DNA of 64,000 bases from positions 106,847-170,846 of the forward strand of contig DXAA01000011.1 in NCBI GenBank assembly GCA_019117285.1. The letters run 5' to 3'. This DNA comes from Candidatus Limosilactobacillus intestinigallinarum (GTDB taxonomy: Bacteria > Bacillota > Bacilli > Lactobacillales > Lactobacillaceae). The notes under the pieces are model-generated. The model worked only from the letters and a program-made list of their open reading frames with translations, did no database searches and was not told the origin of the DNA. Position 1 is the stretch's first letter. Each line of letters starts with the position of its first letter. This document shows, one piece after another, positions 25,407 to 34,952 of this stretch. Made by a program: the position numbers and the translations under genes.

Positions 25407-26705
25407 ATGGCGAACAATGAATTTAGAATCCTGATTGATTCATTACGAATAGCTATGAGTGAGGATGATGGTCATTCTATTGAGGGCTCTATAAATATTG
25501 TCTTGGGCAAGTACACTAATAACTGGAAGGAAAATACATATAGCTCTCAGAACTTGAAAAAGCTTTATTACAAAGGGTTGAATTACAATGCTGCTAAGAA
25601 GATCAAGGGTGCAGTTATTAATGAAGAATCGTTTAGAAAATATATCGACAGCTTTTCGTCTAGTGACAAAGAATCTATGGCCGCACAGCTTCAAACAGTT
25701 AACAAAGATGTGACTCAACTAGAAGCTAATGCTGTTCCGTACTTTTGTGTAAATCTGCTAAACGAGCTAATTGAAGAGGCAATAACCGGACAACAAAAAA
25801 AGCCCACTAAAAGTGGACCAAATGGATATTTAAAAAAAACTGTTTCTGATGATTCATTTTCATCAGTGTTTACCGAAGTAGCTACTAAAGAGTTGCCACT
25901 AATTAAGAATAGTAATGCTATCCATGCGTTTATCTTAAAGCCGGATTTCTTTCCATTTTCGTATAAAAATCTGGAAGACCTTATTTTGAAAAATATTACT
26001 AGTTATGCATCTGCCAGAGGTATTGAAAAAAATGATGTGGCAGGCATAAAAGCAACAAGAATATTAAGATATTATATGCATAGCGGTGTACCGCAAAATC
26101 TCTTAGGAGAAATGTTGACTTATATTTTTCTTGAACACATTGATGACGCTAAGAAAATTTATACTCGAGCAGAAATTTCAGCAAATTCACGTACAATTAA
26201 TAGTGAGGGAATCTATTTAAAGGACAACAAAGGAAAAAGTCAGTTGATTCTAGGGGCGTCACAGCTTAATGATAATTTGCAAGATGCAATCAAGAATGTT
26301 GTATCAGAATTAAAAGAATTTAGGAATAATCGATCTCAATCTTTGGTTATGCCTATCGATTTAATCGATAGCTCCATATTACGTGAGCAATACAGTGAGG
26401 AAGAGAGTAAAGCTATCTTAAAGATTCTAGTACCTACAGAAAACAAGATAGATGAAGTGGCAGCTTATGGGCTATTTATTGGCTATAAATTTGCACCCGA
26501 TGATAATTTGAAAAATTGCTCTACTGATGAAGCAAAGTTAAAGTGTCATAAGATCGTTGAGAGTGACCTCCATCAGGTAATTGCTCAGTTAGACGATGAA
26601 ATCAGGCTAAATGAATGGCAACGTTCCTCTTTTTATGTATATATGCTTCCGCTCATTAGCGCAAGTACCGATGGAAATACGATTATGAGTGAACTAATTG
26701 GGTAA
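25407..26705 (+). CDS. HamA-like (DUF1837) putative anti-phage effector
   Basis: 432 residues. Paired with the helicase that starts 6 bases after its stop, as HamA is with HamB in Hachiman. The C-terminal region fits a DUF1837/HamA layout: LLGEMLTYIFLEH (about residue 232), then a region ending LILGASQLNDNLQDAI (about 282). In canonical HamA the last motif reads GESK-like and supplies nuclease residues; here it is GASQ, so the active site looks altered. Residues 1-140 are an extra helical domain. The TGGAGG ribosome site precedes the ATG, with four short tandem repeats just upstream. It could be a separate subfamily or a nuclease-dead sensor. Family call is from motif order only. Confidence 0.55.
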   Translation: MANNEFRILIDSLRIAMSEDDGHSIEGSINIVLGKYTNNWKENTYSSQNLKKLYYKGLNYNAAKKIKGAVINEESFRKYIDSFSSSDKESMAAQLQTVNKDVTQLEANAVPYFCVNLLNELIEEAITGQQKKPTKSGPNGYLKKTVSDDSFSSVFTEVATKELPLIKNSNAIHAFILKPDFFPFSYKNLEDLILKNITSYASARGIEKNDVAGIKATRILRYYMHSGVPQNLLGEMLTYIFLEHIDDAKKIYTRAEISANSRTINSEGIYLKDNKGKSQLILGASQLNDNLQDAIKNVVSELKEFRNNRSQSLVMPIDLIDSSILREQYSEEESKAILKILVPTENKIDEVAAYGLFIGYKFAPDDNLKNCSTDEAKLKCHKIVESDLHQVIAQLDDEIRLNEWQRSSFYVYMLPLISASTDGNTIMSELIG

Positions 26706-26710
26706 GGACT

Positions 26711-29320
26711 ATGGTTAAAAAAAACAAATCACTTGCGGAATATCTTTATGATAATTTGCAACAAAATCATTATTTGAGGAAGTTAGTTAAACAATTATTT
26801 ACGCAATATGCATACTTTCTTTTTCAAGCAAAATGGTCGTTAGATAAAAAAGAAAAAACAGATCTGTTAAAATTCGCAGATCTATTATCTAAAGCTCAAA
26901 GTAATAACGGGTCTTCAGAATGTAAAAATTTAGCTCTTAAAATAATTACGATGCTACAAGAAATGTATCCAGAAGATCCTAATGTTGATATTGTAAGAAA
27001 CACCGTTTTAAGTAGCTTGAAAAACTACTTACCTAGAGAAAATCATGGGTACATAAAAATAAATACTGTTGATTTCCTATGGGATGAAGTGATTGATAAT
27101 TACAACAAAAATCAAAGAAAAATTCCGGGACAAGAAAACCAAACTTTTATTGGTGACCAAGATAAAATTTTTAACTCACTAGAAAATAGTATCAATAGTT
27201 TTTCTGCACCGACATCAATGGGCAAAACATATTTAATGAAAAAATTCATTGAATATAAAGTTAAAATGGGCGAAGAGCTTAATCTTGCCATAACAGTGCC
27301 AAGTAAGGCGCTGATCACAGAAGTGCGAAGTTCTTTGTTGACAGACCTTGTTGACAATCTTAGCGAACATTCTTACCGCATTATCTCAAGAGCAGAAGAA
27401 TATGCCTTCGATTATGAAAACAGAAATTATATTTTTGTAATGACCCCGGAAAGGTTATCAAATCTGCTTTTAGATAATGGCGACCTTAGACTTGATTACC
27501 TTTTTATTGATGAGTCGCAAAAAGCAACCGAGATGGACGATCGAAGTATCTACTACTATGAAATTATTGATAAGGTACAAAAATGGAAGCAAAAGCCCAG
27601 AATAACTTTTGCTTCTCCTCTAATTCCAAATCCAGATGTCTTCCTCCAATTAATAGATGGCAGTATTAAGAATAATATTAGAGTTGATGAATCACCCGTT
27701 ACACAAACTAAATTTATAATTGATCGATATAATAAAGAGCTTTCAGTTTATAACGATCAGACAAAGAAAAAACAGCATTTATGTGAATTTACAGAAAATG
27801 CCATACCGCACATTGTTAAGATGATTACCGATGTTATGAAGGATAAAACACAAAGTCTTATTTATTATGGATCCAAAAGAGATGTAATGTCTGATGCGAT
27901 CGTTTTTTCAAGGCAGTTTCCAACTATTGAAAGTAAAGAACTAGATGAATTAGCTGCTTACATTAGCAGAAAAATTAATCCTAGATATGTATTAGTCGAT
28001 TTGGTGAAAAAAGGAATAGCTTTTCACATTGGAGAATTACCAATTGATGTGCGAACTAAAATTGAAGAGGCATATAGAAAGGGAATCTTAAGGACTGTCT
28101 TTTGTACAAGCACGCTATTAGAAGGGGTAAATTTACCAGCTGACAATATTTTTGTTACTTCACTTGGCAACGGTAAGAAAAAACTAAGCCAGTTAGAGTT
28201 TTTAAATTTAATTGGTCGAGTTGGTAGACTTGGGCACTCTATGATCGGTAATGTCTTTCTTATTACCGGCGAAAAAGAGAAATCGCATAGCAACTTAAGT
28301 TCTTATTTGAAGTATTTAAGTAAAAAAATAAGCAAGGAACATCTATCTGTAGAAAAAGCGTTAAAGCCTAAACAAGTTGCAGCAATCAAAAAATCATTGA
28401 GTGCGGGTGATCTTAAACTTTCTGCTGTAACAGATAAGAGAAACTATGATTTGCTCAGAAAAATATCTCTAATTTATATTAAAGAGCTAAATCATAATCA
28501 AGAAGGATTCACTAGAAAGCAATTCAAGAAGAAGATTTCTGACGATGATGAAACAGAAATTTTTACTGCCTTGCATTCTAGATATCCAGATGAATCACAA
28601 GATGACGTTAATTTTTCTGCTGATCAATCTAATTTACTAACGCGCGCAATTTCTGATGAGCAAATTAAAGGATTCCCTCAAATCTTTAATGATGAAAATA
28701 AGCTAAACGTTGAAGAAACTTATCAATTCTTTCTAAAACTTGCTCATATTTTTAACTGGAATCTTTATGAAAGAAAATTTGTGCATGCTGATTCAGATGA
28801 AAATATACAACATCAGACCTTAGAAGATTATGCCAAGTTAACTTTGATGTGGATTAGCGGATATAGTCTTAAACAGATTTGTGATTATGTAATTGCAATT
28901 CGTGAGCGCCTTGATTTTCAGTTTCTTGATCGATTAGATCAAAGTCGAAAGTTAGTAGGAAACATTAATTGGGATACCATTGCGATCAATATAACTATGA
29001 ATCAACTAAACAAGCTTAATTTTGTCCTAGGTAAGTATTTCCTCAAAGTTTCAAAGGAACTGTCCGCTAATGGTATTCTTTTAGATAATAATTGGTATCA
29101 ATACCTTGAATACGGGACTAATAGTGATCTTCGTATATGGTTACAGCAAAATGGATATTCTCGGGAGTCATCACAATATATAGAGAACAATGCCAATGAT
29201 CTTATTATTAATAGCCCATCTGGACGGTTAATATCAAATAGAATCAATTACGTCAACGATCCAGATGTTATTAATGAAACAAAAGAGATAGAAGTTAATG
29301 TGCCAGAAATATTCTATTAA
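26711..29320 (+). CDS. HamB-like SF2 helicase of a defence system
   Basis: 869-residue helicase of the Ski2/HamB type. Walker A is SAPTSMGKT (about residue 168), motif II FIDESQK (about 266), motif III FASPLIP, motif V TSTLLEGVNLP (about 466), and motif VI LIGRVGRLG (about 500). A long C-terminal helical region follows. In Hachiman the helicase senses damaged or phage DNA and releases the nuclease partner. The tight spacing to the HamA-like gene implies coupled translation. AT-rich coding unlike the host genes supports recent transfer. Other defence helicases (AbpB-type) are possible matches. Confidence 0.72.
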   Translation: MVKKNKSLAEYLYDNLQQNHYLRKLVKQLFTQYAYFLFQAKWSLDKKEKTDLLKFADLLSKAQSNNGSSECKNLALKIITMLQEMYPEDPNVDIVRNTVLSSLKNYLPRENHGYIKINTVDFLWDEVIDNYNKNQRKIPGQENQTFIGDQDKIFNSLENSINSFSAPTSMGKTYLMKKFIEYKVKMGEELNLAITVPSKALITEVRSSLLTDLVDNLSEHSYRIISRAEEYAFDYENRNYIFVMTPERLSNLLLDNGDLRLDYLFIDESQKATEMDDRSIYYYEIIDKVQKWKQKPRITFASPLIPNPDVFLQLIDGSIKNNIRVDESPVTQTKFIIDRYNKELSVYNDQTKKKQHLCEFTENAIPHIVKMITDVMKDKTQSLIYYGSKRDVMSDAIVFSRQFPTIESKELDELAAYISRKINPRYVLVDLVKKGIAFHIGELPIDVRTKIEEAYRKGILRTVFCTSTLLEGVNLPADNIFVTSLGNGKKKLSQLEFLNLIGRVGRLGHSMIGNVFLITGEKEKSHSNLSSYLKYLSKKISKEHLSVEKALKPKQVAAIKKSLSAGDLKLSAVTDKRNYDLLRKISLIYIKELNHNQEGFTRKQFKKKISDDDETEIFTALHSRYPDESQDDVNFSADQSNLLTRAISDEQIKGFPQIFNDENKLNVEETYQFFLKLAHIFNWNLYERKFVHADSDENIQHQTLEDYAKLTLMWISGYSLKQICDYVIAIRERLDFQFLDRLDQSRKLVGNINWDTIAINITMNQLNKLNFVLGKYFLKVSKELSANGILLDNNWYQYLEYGTNSDLRIWLQQNGYSRESSQYIENNANDLIINSPSGRLISNRINYVNDPDVINETKEIEVNVPEIFY

Positions 29321-29342
29321 ATAAAGAGGGAAAAATTGGATA

Positions 29343-29564
29343 ATGAATGAGATCGGCTTTAGTTATAACAAATTATGGAAGCTATTAATTGACCGCGGCA
29401 TGAAAAAGAAAGATCTACAACGGGTTAGCGGAATTAGCGCTGCTTCAATTGCTAAATTGGGCAGGAATGGTAATGTAACGACTGAAGTACTTTTTAAGAT
29501 TTGTAAAGCATTGAATTGTGACATAAATGACATTATGGAAGTTAATCATAAAATAATTAGTTAG
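29343..29564 (+). CDS. XRE-type regulator, C-protein-like
   Basis: 73-residue single-domain helix-turn-helix protein (KLWKLLIDRGMKKKDLQRVSGISAASIAKLG...LFKICKALNCDINDIME), the size and build of controller (C) proteins of restriction-modification systems. It starts 22 bases after the helicase gene and 12 bases before the methylase, so it may time methylase before nuclease expression. A repressor role for the whole cargo is an alternative. Confidence 0.8.
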   Translation: MNEIGFSYNKLWKLLIDRGMKKKDLQRVSGISAASIAKLGRNGNVTTEVLFKICKALNCDINDIMEVNHKIIS

Positions 29565-29576
29565 GTGTGAATATTT

Positions 29577-31454
29577 TTGCGATTTTTAGGAAATAAGGAA
29601 TCTATTGTTAATCAGATAATTGAGTTACTGGATAATAAAAAATTATTGAACAAGCAATATACTTTTTTTGATGCATTTTCAGGAACTGGTTCAGTAGCAA
29701 ATGCAGTCAAAGATAATTTTAATATCATTATTAATGATAAGTTAAAATGGTGCAGTTTATATTCTCTAGGACGCATAAAAGCGTCAAATGTAACATTTGA
29801 GAAATTAGAAATGGACCCTTTTTCCTATTTAAATAGTAATAATAGAATAATGAAGGGCTTTTTTTATAATAATTATTCTCCAGCAAATTCAAAAAGGATG
29901 TATTTCACTTCTTACAATGCCGGGAGAATTGATTATTTTAGAGATACTATTGAGAAATGGAAAGAATCTAATAAAATAACAAGAGATGAATATGCGGTCC
30001 TTATGGCTAGTTTAATTGAGTCCGTGTCCAAAGTAGCCAATGTAGCAGGTGTATATGGGGCCTTCTTAAAAAAGTGGGATAGTAGAGCAAAGAAGGAAAT
30101 AAGATTTATACCTGTAGAAACAGAAAGCAGCCTTTTTACATTAGGACAGAATAAAAAAATTAAAGTATATAATAAAAATATTGAAGATATTATTTCTGAC
30201 GTTGATTGCGATATTCTTTATTTAGATCCGCCATACACACAGAATCAGTACGGAACTCAATATCATCTTCTAGAAACTTTAGTATTAAATGATAATCCAA
30301 TGATTAGTAAGGTAACTGGATCAAGACCTACAGGCCCTATGAGATCAGACTGGTCGAAAGCTTATAAAGTGCATATCCTTTTTGATAAGATTATTGCTGA
30401 GACAAAAGCTAAATATATTATATTCAGCTATAGTACCGATGGATTAATGTCAAAATCATTTATAGAAGCTTCATTAAAAAGATATGCCAAAAAAGGAACA
30501 TATGAATGCTTCAAAATTTCATATAAAAAATATAGAAATTGGAAAACTAAGAAAAATGATGATCATTTTGAATATTTGTTCTTTATCGAAAAAGAGCAGC
30601 AAAATCGGATAGTAATAGAATCGCCTCTAAATTATATTGGTAGTAAGTCTAAGATGATAAATTCAATTCGAAAATATTTACCAAAGGGAGTAGAAAAAGG
30701 AACTTTCTACGATATATTTGGCGGTGGATTTAATGTCGGCGTAAATATGAGTAACTCTCAAATAGTATTTAATGATATTAATAGATTCGTTGTGGATTTA
30801 GTTAAATCATTTAAAAAATATGATACTTATGAATATATAAAATTTGTAAAAAGAACAATTAAGAAATTTCAACTCGAACCTAAGAAAAAAGAAGAGTATC
30901 TAGCCATTAGAAACTATTACAATTCTCTAAAGTTTGAAGACCGTGATCCAAGACTTCTATATACATTAATTTTATATGGATTTAATCAACAGATTAGGTT
31001 TAATTCAAATTTTGATTTTAACAATCCAGTCGGAATGCGATGGTTTAACGATAAAGTGCTTGAAAAATTAATTAGTTTTTCGAGAGTAATTAAAACAAAG
31101 AATGTGCAGTTCTTTAATGAATACTTTACGAAAATAAGTAAAGAGATTAAGCCTAACGATTTTGTATATATGGATCCACCTTATATGTTAACAACAGGTT
31201 CTTATAACGATGGTAAAAGAGGCTTTGAAGGTTGGTCTGTCGAACACGAGGATCAGTTACTTAAATTTGCTGATAAATTAGATAGTAAAAATATAAAGTT
31301 TATGATCTCATATGTTTTAGAACATAATGGAGAAGTCAATCAACATTTAAAAAATTGGTTATTGAATCGTGATTATTCACTTATTCGATTGCCAACTGTG
31401 CCCGGGAAAAAAAGAAAGGAAGTTATAATTATAAATTATGATTGCCAAGATTAA
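29577..31454 (+). CDS. M.FokI-like double adenine-N6 methyltransferase
   Basis: 625 residues, a fusion of two alpha-class (Dam-like) methylases. The first half has MRFLGNKES, SAM motif FDAFSGTGSV (about residue 33) and catalytic LDPPYTQNQYG (about 216). The second half has NYIGSKSKMI, FYDIFGGGFNVG (about 380) and YMDPPYMLTTG (about 532). The first half resembles M.FokI closely in layout, including NYSPANSKRMYFT. Such fusions methylate the two strands of an asymmetric site, as needed for type IIS systems. TTG start; overlaps the nuclease gene by 17 bases. Confidence 0.88.
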   Translation: MRFLGNKESIVNQIIELLDNKKLLNKQYTFFDAFSGTGSVANAVKDNFNIIINDKLKWCSLYSLGRIKASNVTFEKLEMDPFSYLNSNNRIMKGFFYNNYSPANSKRMYFTSYNAGRIDYFRDTIEKWKESNKITRDEYAVLMASLIESVSKVANVAGVYGAFLKKWDSRAKKEIRFIPVETESSLFTLGQNKKIKVYNKNIEDIISDVDCDILYLDPPYTQNQYGTQYHLLETLVLNDNPMISKVTGSRPTGPMRSDWSKAYKVHILFDKIIAETKAKYIIFSYSTDGLMSKSFIEASLKRYAKKGTYECFKISYKKYRNWKTKKNDDHFEYLFFIEKEQQNRIVIESPLNYIGSKSKMINSIRKYLPKGVEKGTFYDIFGGGFNVGVNMSNSQIVFNDINRFVVDLVKSFKKYDTYEYIKFVKRTIKKFQLEPKKKEEYLAIRNYYNSLKFEDRDPRLLYTLILYGFNQQIRFNSNFDFNNPVGMRWFNDKVLEKLISFSRVIKTKNVQFFNEYFTKISKEIKPNDFVYMDPPYMLTTGSYNDGKRGFEGWSVEHEDQLLKFADKLDSKNIKFMISYVLEHNGEVNQHLKNWLLNRDYSLIRLPTVPGKKRKEVIIINYDCQD

Positions 31455-32562
31455 AATTAATAATAACTTTCAAAAATCCAGTATTACTTATAGACAATTA
31501 TTATCAGATAATGTTTTAAAAGATATTTGTATAAAAGTTACTGGACAAGATAGATACAATGTTGAATTTCTCGATGAAACTAATGTTGGTAGATTAGTCA
31601 CAATAAAATATAAGGGGGTGAAAAATTATGTAACGCTTTCTGAAACAGATTTTAATAAGGGTAGAAATTCTGCCATGCAAAGTGCAGCTAGTGCTTTAAC
31701 TAGGTTTTATTTGGATGACTTTACAAATAAGAATATTTATTTTTATTTTTTGGATTTCAATGGGAATCCAACCACAAGCTACCTAACATTTATGTATAGA
31801 TTGTTAAAAACATCAGGTATTATATTTTTAAATGATAATGAAAAATTAGGATTTCGTATACAACCATTTAATTCTCTAAATGATATTATTGTGAATAGAG
31901 GATATATGAAAAAAAGACAGAATTTTTCATCATATATTACAAAAAGTGCCAGTAACGAAATTGAAGTGTATGCCAAAACCTATGGTGCAAATAAAAAAGA
32001 AGCGACAATTCTGTGTACTGCGATGGCTAAAATAGATAATTCTTCAATCACTGTTTATCAAGTGAAAGAGAAAAACCTAACAGTTCTTCCAAAACCAGAT
32101 AGAACTGTTATGAAAAAGCTAGGGGTTAAACTAGAACAAATTGACAAAGAGTTAACCCGAGAAAGTGAAACAAACCATTCTCTTAGATCAACTATTTTTA
32201 TTTATAATATGTTAAGAATTAGAGGAGCTAAAAAATGCGCATGGTGTGACTGTAATGTTCCCGAAATCATAGAAGGCGCACACATTTGGCCAGTTTACAA
32301 AATCAAAGGTGAAAGGTCAGTTACTGACGAAGATAAAAGAAAAGCGGCAGTTGATGGCGAAAATGGGATATGGCTCTGTAGAAACCATCATAAATTATTT
32401 GATGCTGGTATAATCACGATTAACAAAGACAATTTAAAATTAAAAATCAATCCTAAATATAGTCAATATCTGTATATACAAAGTAGTGTTTTGCATGATG
32501 ATGCTTCAGATTATATAGATAGCGATGAATCTTTAGACTACTTAAACAAAAGGTACCAGTAA
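31438..32562 (+). CDS. HNH restriction endonuclease (type IIS candidate)
   Basis: 374 residues. The C-terminal third is an HNH nuclease: CAWCDC (about residue 267), IEGAHIWPV (about 281), ENGIWLCRNHHKLFDAG (about 310-320). The N-terminal 230 residues are unrecognised and presumably bind DNA. Overlap with the double methylase and the presence of a C-protein-like regulator make it the cognate restriction enzyme. Type IIS enzymes with HNH cores exist (Eco31I, MnlI), fitting the asymmetric-site methylase. Recognition sequence unknown. Confidence 0.78.
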   Translation: MIAKIKINNNFQKSSITYRQLLSDNVLKDICIKVTGQDRYNVEFLDETNVGRLVTIKYKGVKNYVTLSETDFNKGRNSAMQSAASALTRFYLDDFTNKNIYFYFLDFNGNPTTSYLTFMYRLLKTSGIIFLNDNEKLGFRIQPFNSLNDIIVNRGYMKKRQNFSSYITKSASNEIEVYAKTYGANKKEATILCTAMAKIDNSSITVYQVKEKNLTVLPKPDRTVMKKLGVKLEQIDKELTRESETNHSLRSTIFIYNMLRIRGAKKCAWCDCNVPEIIEGAHIWPVYKIKGERSVTDEDKRKAAVDGENGIWLCRNHHKLFDAGIITINKDNLKLKINPKYSQYLYIQSSVLHDDASDYIDSDESLDYLNKRYQ

Positions 32563-32699
32563 TTTTGATTTGCACTTAAATTTAGCAAAAATATTTGGTG
32601 CATTGCTAGACTCTTAATAAATGTATTAATTGTTTGTAAAATATTTTGATGGAAAGGTATAAGAAAATGAATTCATATGCTTTTCCTAAATTTCAAGAA

Positions 32700-33860
32700 T
32701 AAATTAGCCATTCGACTCAAATAAATATCACGGACCAGTTAATTGCTGGACGATGAAGCTCTGACATCTCCTGGTAAAAAGCTTCACGGTAAATATCCAT
32801 AGCTGAGTGACCATTAAACATCACTCGTGGATAGTGATTCATCTAATCGTTGGTCTCAATGATTTGGCTACTACTGTAATTATTGATAACTTACCGCTTG
32901 ATAGTTTCTTTAAGGAGAAAGCGGTTGTTAATCTCATTAGATCCGCGCTCCCAAGGCGAATATGGATCAGTGTAGAAAACATGGTCGTGGACTTGAGTTA
33001 ACCGACTAAATTCAATTCCATTATCTGGGGTGATCGTTTTGCAGATACGATAATAGGCATCTTTACCCAGCTTTTGGCGCAATTGGATAAAGAATTCATT
33101 TACTGCATCGGTGGTTTTACCGGAAATCTTTCTCGTGATATTAACCCGTGAAAAGCGATCAGTCATGACCAAGGCGACACTGTCGGTACCGTCTTTATGT
33201 CCCTGAACCGAATGACCAATTTCAGATCGTTGACCTGCCGCCTGTGGTCGCTGACTAATATTAGGTCCCAAGCATTGTTTAGTCTGTGAATGGGAGTGAT
33301 GGTGTTTCCGTTTAGTCTTTTCAAAGGGGGCTAAGTTGGATGTGCGAAGTACTCCTTCATTAATCCATTGATATGACGTTACGACAGACTTAGGAATCAG
33401 TGGTCCATCATTCATTAATTCTCGCGCTTTGTAAATCGTCGCTTGTGGAGAATAATGATGGCCATCATACTTACCCAACATTAACCGATCGGCTAATTGT
33501 AAGAATTGCTTTGAGCGGTGATATAAACGCCGGCGACCAGAGTGTTGACGATGTTTCATATAGGCAGCTTGCCCAGCTTCATGACTATAAATATAGTATG
33601 GATAATCATAGATTTTACCGTTGGACACTTGGCGACGGACTCACGTTTGAGATTATTATTAATTGTTTGATGATTGATCCTAATTGACGACCAATTGCAC
33701 AATTAGAAAGACCTTGTGACTTTAATGTCGCAATCATTATTCGTTCTTCTTTAGTAAGAGGAGAATACTTTCGGTGGGTAGTCAACTGGTTAGTAGTCAT
33801 AGTATCATTTAAGTGCGTCATTTGACGGACATCGTTTCATCTAAGTTTGGTCACTTAATA
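32700..33860 (-). mobile_element. IS30-family insertion sequence, degraded
   Basis: Roughly 1.1 kb IS30-type element holding a broken transposase between the restriction nuclease and the HEPN-like gene. Ends are approximate: TTAGCCA appears near 32703 and in inverted form near 33910, but the surrounding match is weak. It lies inside the defence cargo and interrupts its transcription. Confidence 0.6.
32760..33821 (-). pseudogene. IS30-family transposase, frameshifted with stops
   Basis: N-terminal helix-turn-helix piece (33615..33821: KYSPLTKEERIMIATLKSQGLSN, split here, then CAIGRQLG) is out of frame with the catalytic piece (32891..33628). The catalytic piece keeps DRFSRVNITRKI, TPDNGIEFSR and YSPWERGSNEINNR, the IS30 DDE signature. 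An in-frame stop follows ETIKR at 32891; the tail NNYSSSQIIETND and MNHYPRVMFNGHSAMDIY continue after it, with another stop between. At least one frameshift and two stops, so inactive. Confidence 0.88.
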
Positions 33861-33950
33861 TGATACCTGATGTCGCGCCAGATGGCATTTTATTTTCCAC
33901 CAATCAGGTGGCTAACTTCATAATTCAGCAAATAAAGGGAGATAAATAGA

Positions 33951-34952
33951 TTGCACAAAAATATAAAGCCGAATGTTAAGAGATTATATAGTAGCCAGCC
34001 ATTATCTAATGCAATAAAGTTAATGCTAGCAACATCAACTTGCAATAGTAAATCTTTTACTACAGCAATGGAGATTTATAATAAGCAAAATAGGGAGTAT
34101 ATTCATCGGACAGTTGCAAGCTTAACAAATCATCCAGACTTTATTAAATCAATAAGTAAGCCATTTGGAGATGTGGAGGCAATCAGAAGCGGCCTTGAGT
34201 TACAGAATAAAAAAATTCAAGAGTCATTGAGATCTTTGCATGAAATATTCGAAAAACAAGTAAAGGAATCTTATAAACGATACTCTAAACTTGAGCCTTT
34301 AATTATTAATATTGGTAAAGAAGGCTGGGTAATAAGCCCATATATATCGTTAAGTACAGTTAAAGACATAAAAAAGCTGCCTAAAGAAGAGTGGGCGAAT
34401 AAGTTCAGTACTATTTACGAAGATAATAATCATCGACAATTTTTCGTTGAATTTGACGAACTTATAAACAGTGGCTTTGAACAAAGTAAGTTAGATCAAG
34501 GATATTTGGATGAGCTTAAAAAGATCCGAAATTTACTTGATAGTGATTTTTCAAATTATGAAGTGCTAATTCCCACAGCATTTACGGTTTTAGAATTTAA
34601 ATTGAATGAAAAATTGGGCTTGATTGATACAAGTGAAACGATAAAGATCAAGAGTGTACCTAAGATAAAAAATAAAGCGTTAAACGCTGATGATAGGAAT
34701 ATATTGTCTTTGTTATCTTTTAGGTCGGTGGCTATTGTCTTAGATAAATATTATAGCTACAAAGAATTTCAAGATGGAATTGATGATACAGAATTTTCTC
34801 GACATTCTGTACAACATGGTCGTTTTAATCCATTGAGATATGAAGAAAACGACATTATTAAAATCATTTTGCTGATTGCAGCGCTCTGTGAGAATGAAAA
34901 TATTAATGGGACATTATATAAAGATGTCATGGAAAATGGTAAGAAAAAGTAA
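33951..34952 (+). CDS. HEPN-like putative abortive-infection protein
   Basis: 333 residues, no named family recognised. The C-terminal FSRHSVQHGRFNPLRYEENDIIKI (motif RHSVQH at about residues 284-289) matches the R-X4-6-H ribonuclease motif of HEPN domains, in the same setting as the 'NRHxILHG' motif of many phage-exclusion proteins. Residues 1-140 are helical with QNKKIQESLRSLHEIFEKQ. It starts TTG with an AGGGAG site, is AT-rich like the rest of the cargo, and is separated from the restriction genes by the IS30 remnant. RNase toxicity is an inference from one motif and context. Confidence 0.5.
   Translation: MHKNIKPNVKRLYSSQPLSNAIKLMLATSTCNSKSFTTAMEIYNKQNREYIHRTVASLTNHPDFIKSISKPFGDVEAIRSGLELQNKKIQESLRSLHEIFEKQVKESYKRYSKLEPLIINIGKEGWVISPYISLSTVKDIKKLPKEEWANKFSTIYEDNNHRQFFVEFDELINSGFEQSKLDQGYLDELKKIRNLLDSDFSNYEVLIPTAFTVLEFKLNEKLGLIDTSETIKIKSVPKIKNKALNADDRNILSLLSFRSVAIVLDKYYSYKEFQDGIDDTEFSRHSVQHGRFNPLRYEENDIIKIILLIAALCENENINGTLYKDVMENGKKK

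Noticed and set aside
29343..29564. Lysogeny repressor (CI-like) of the phage-like element
   Set aside because: Too short for CI, no C-terminal dimer or peptidase domain, and placed within the restriction operon; a C-protein is simpler, though a dual role is not excluded.
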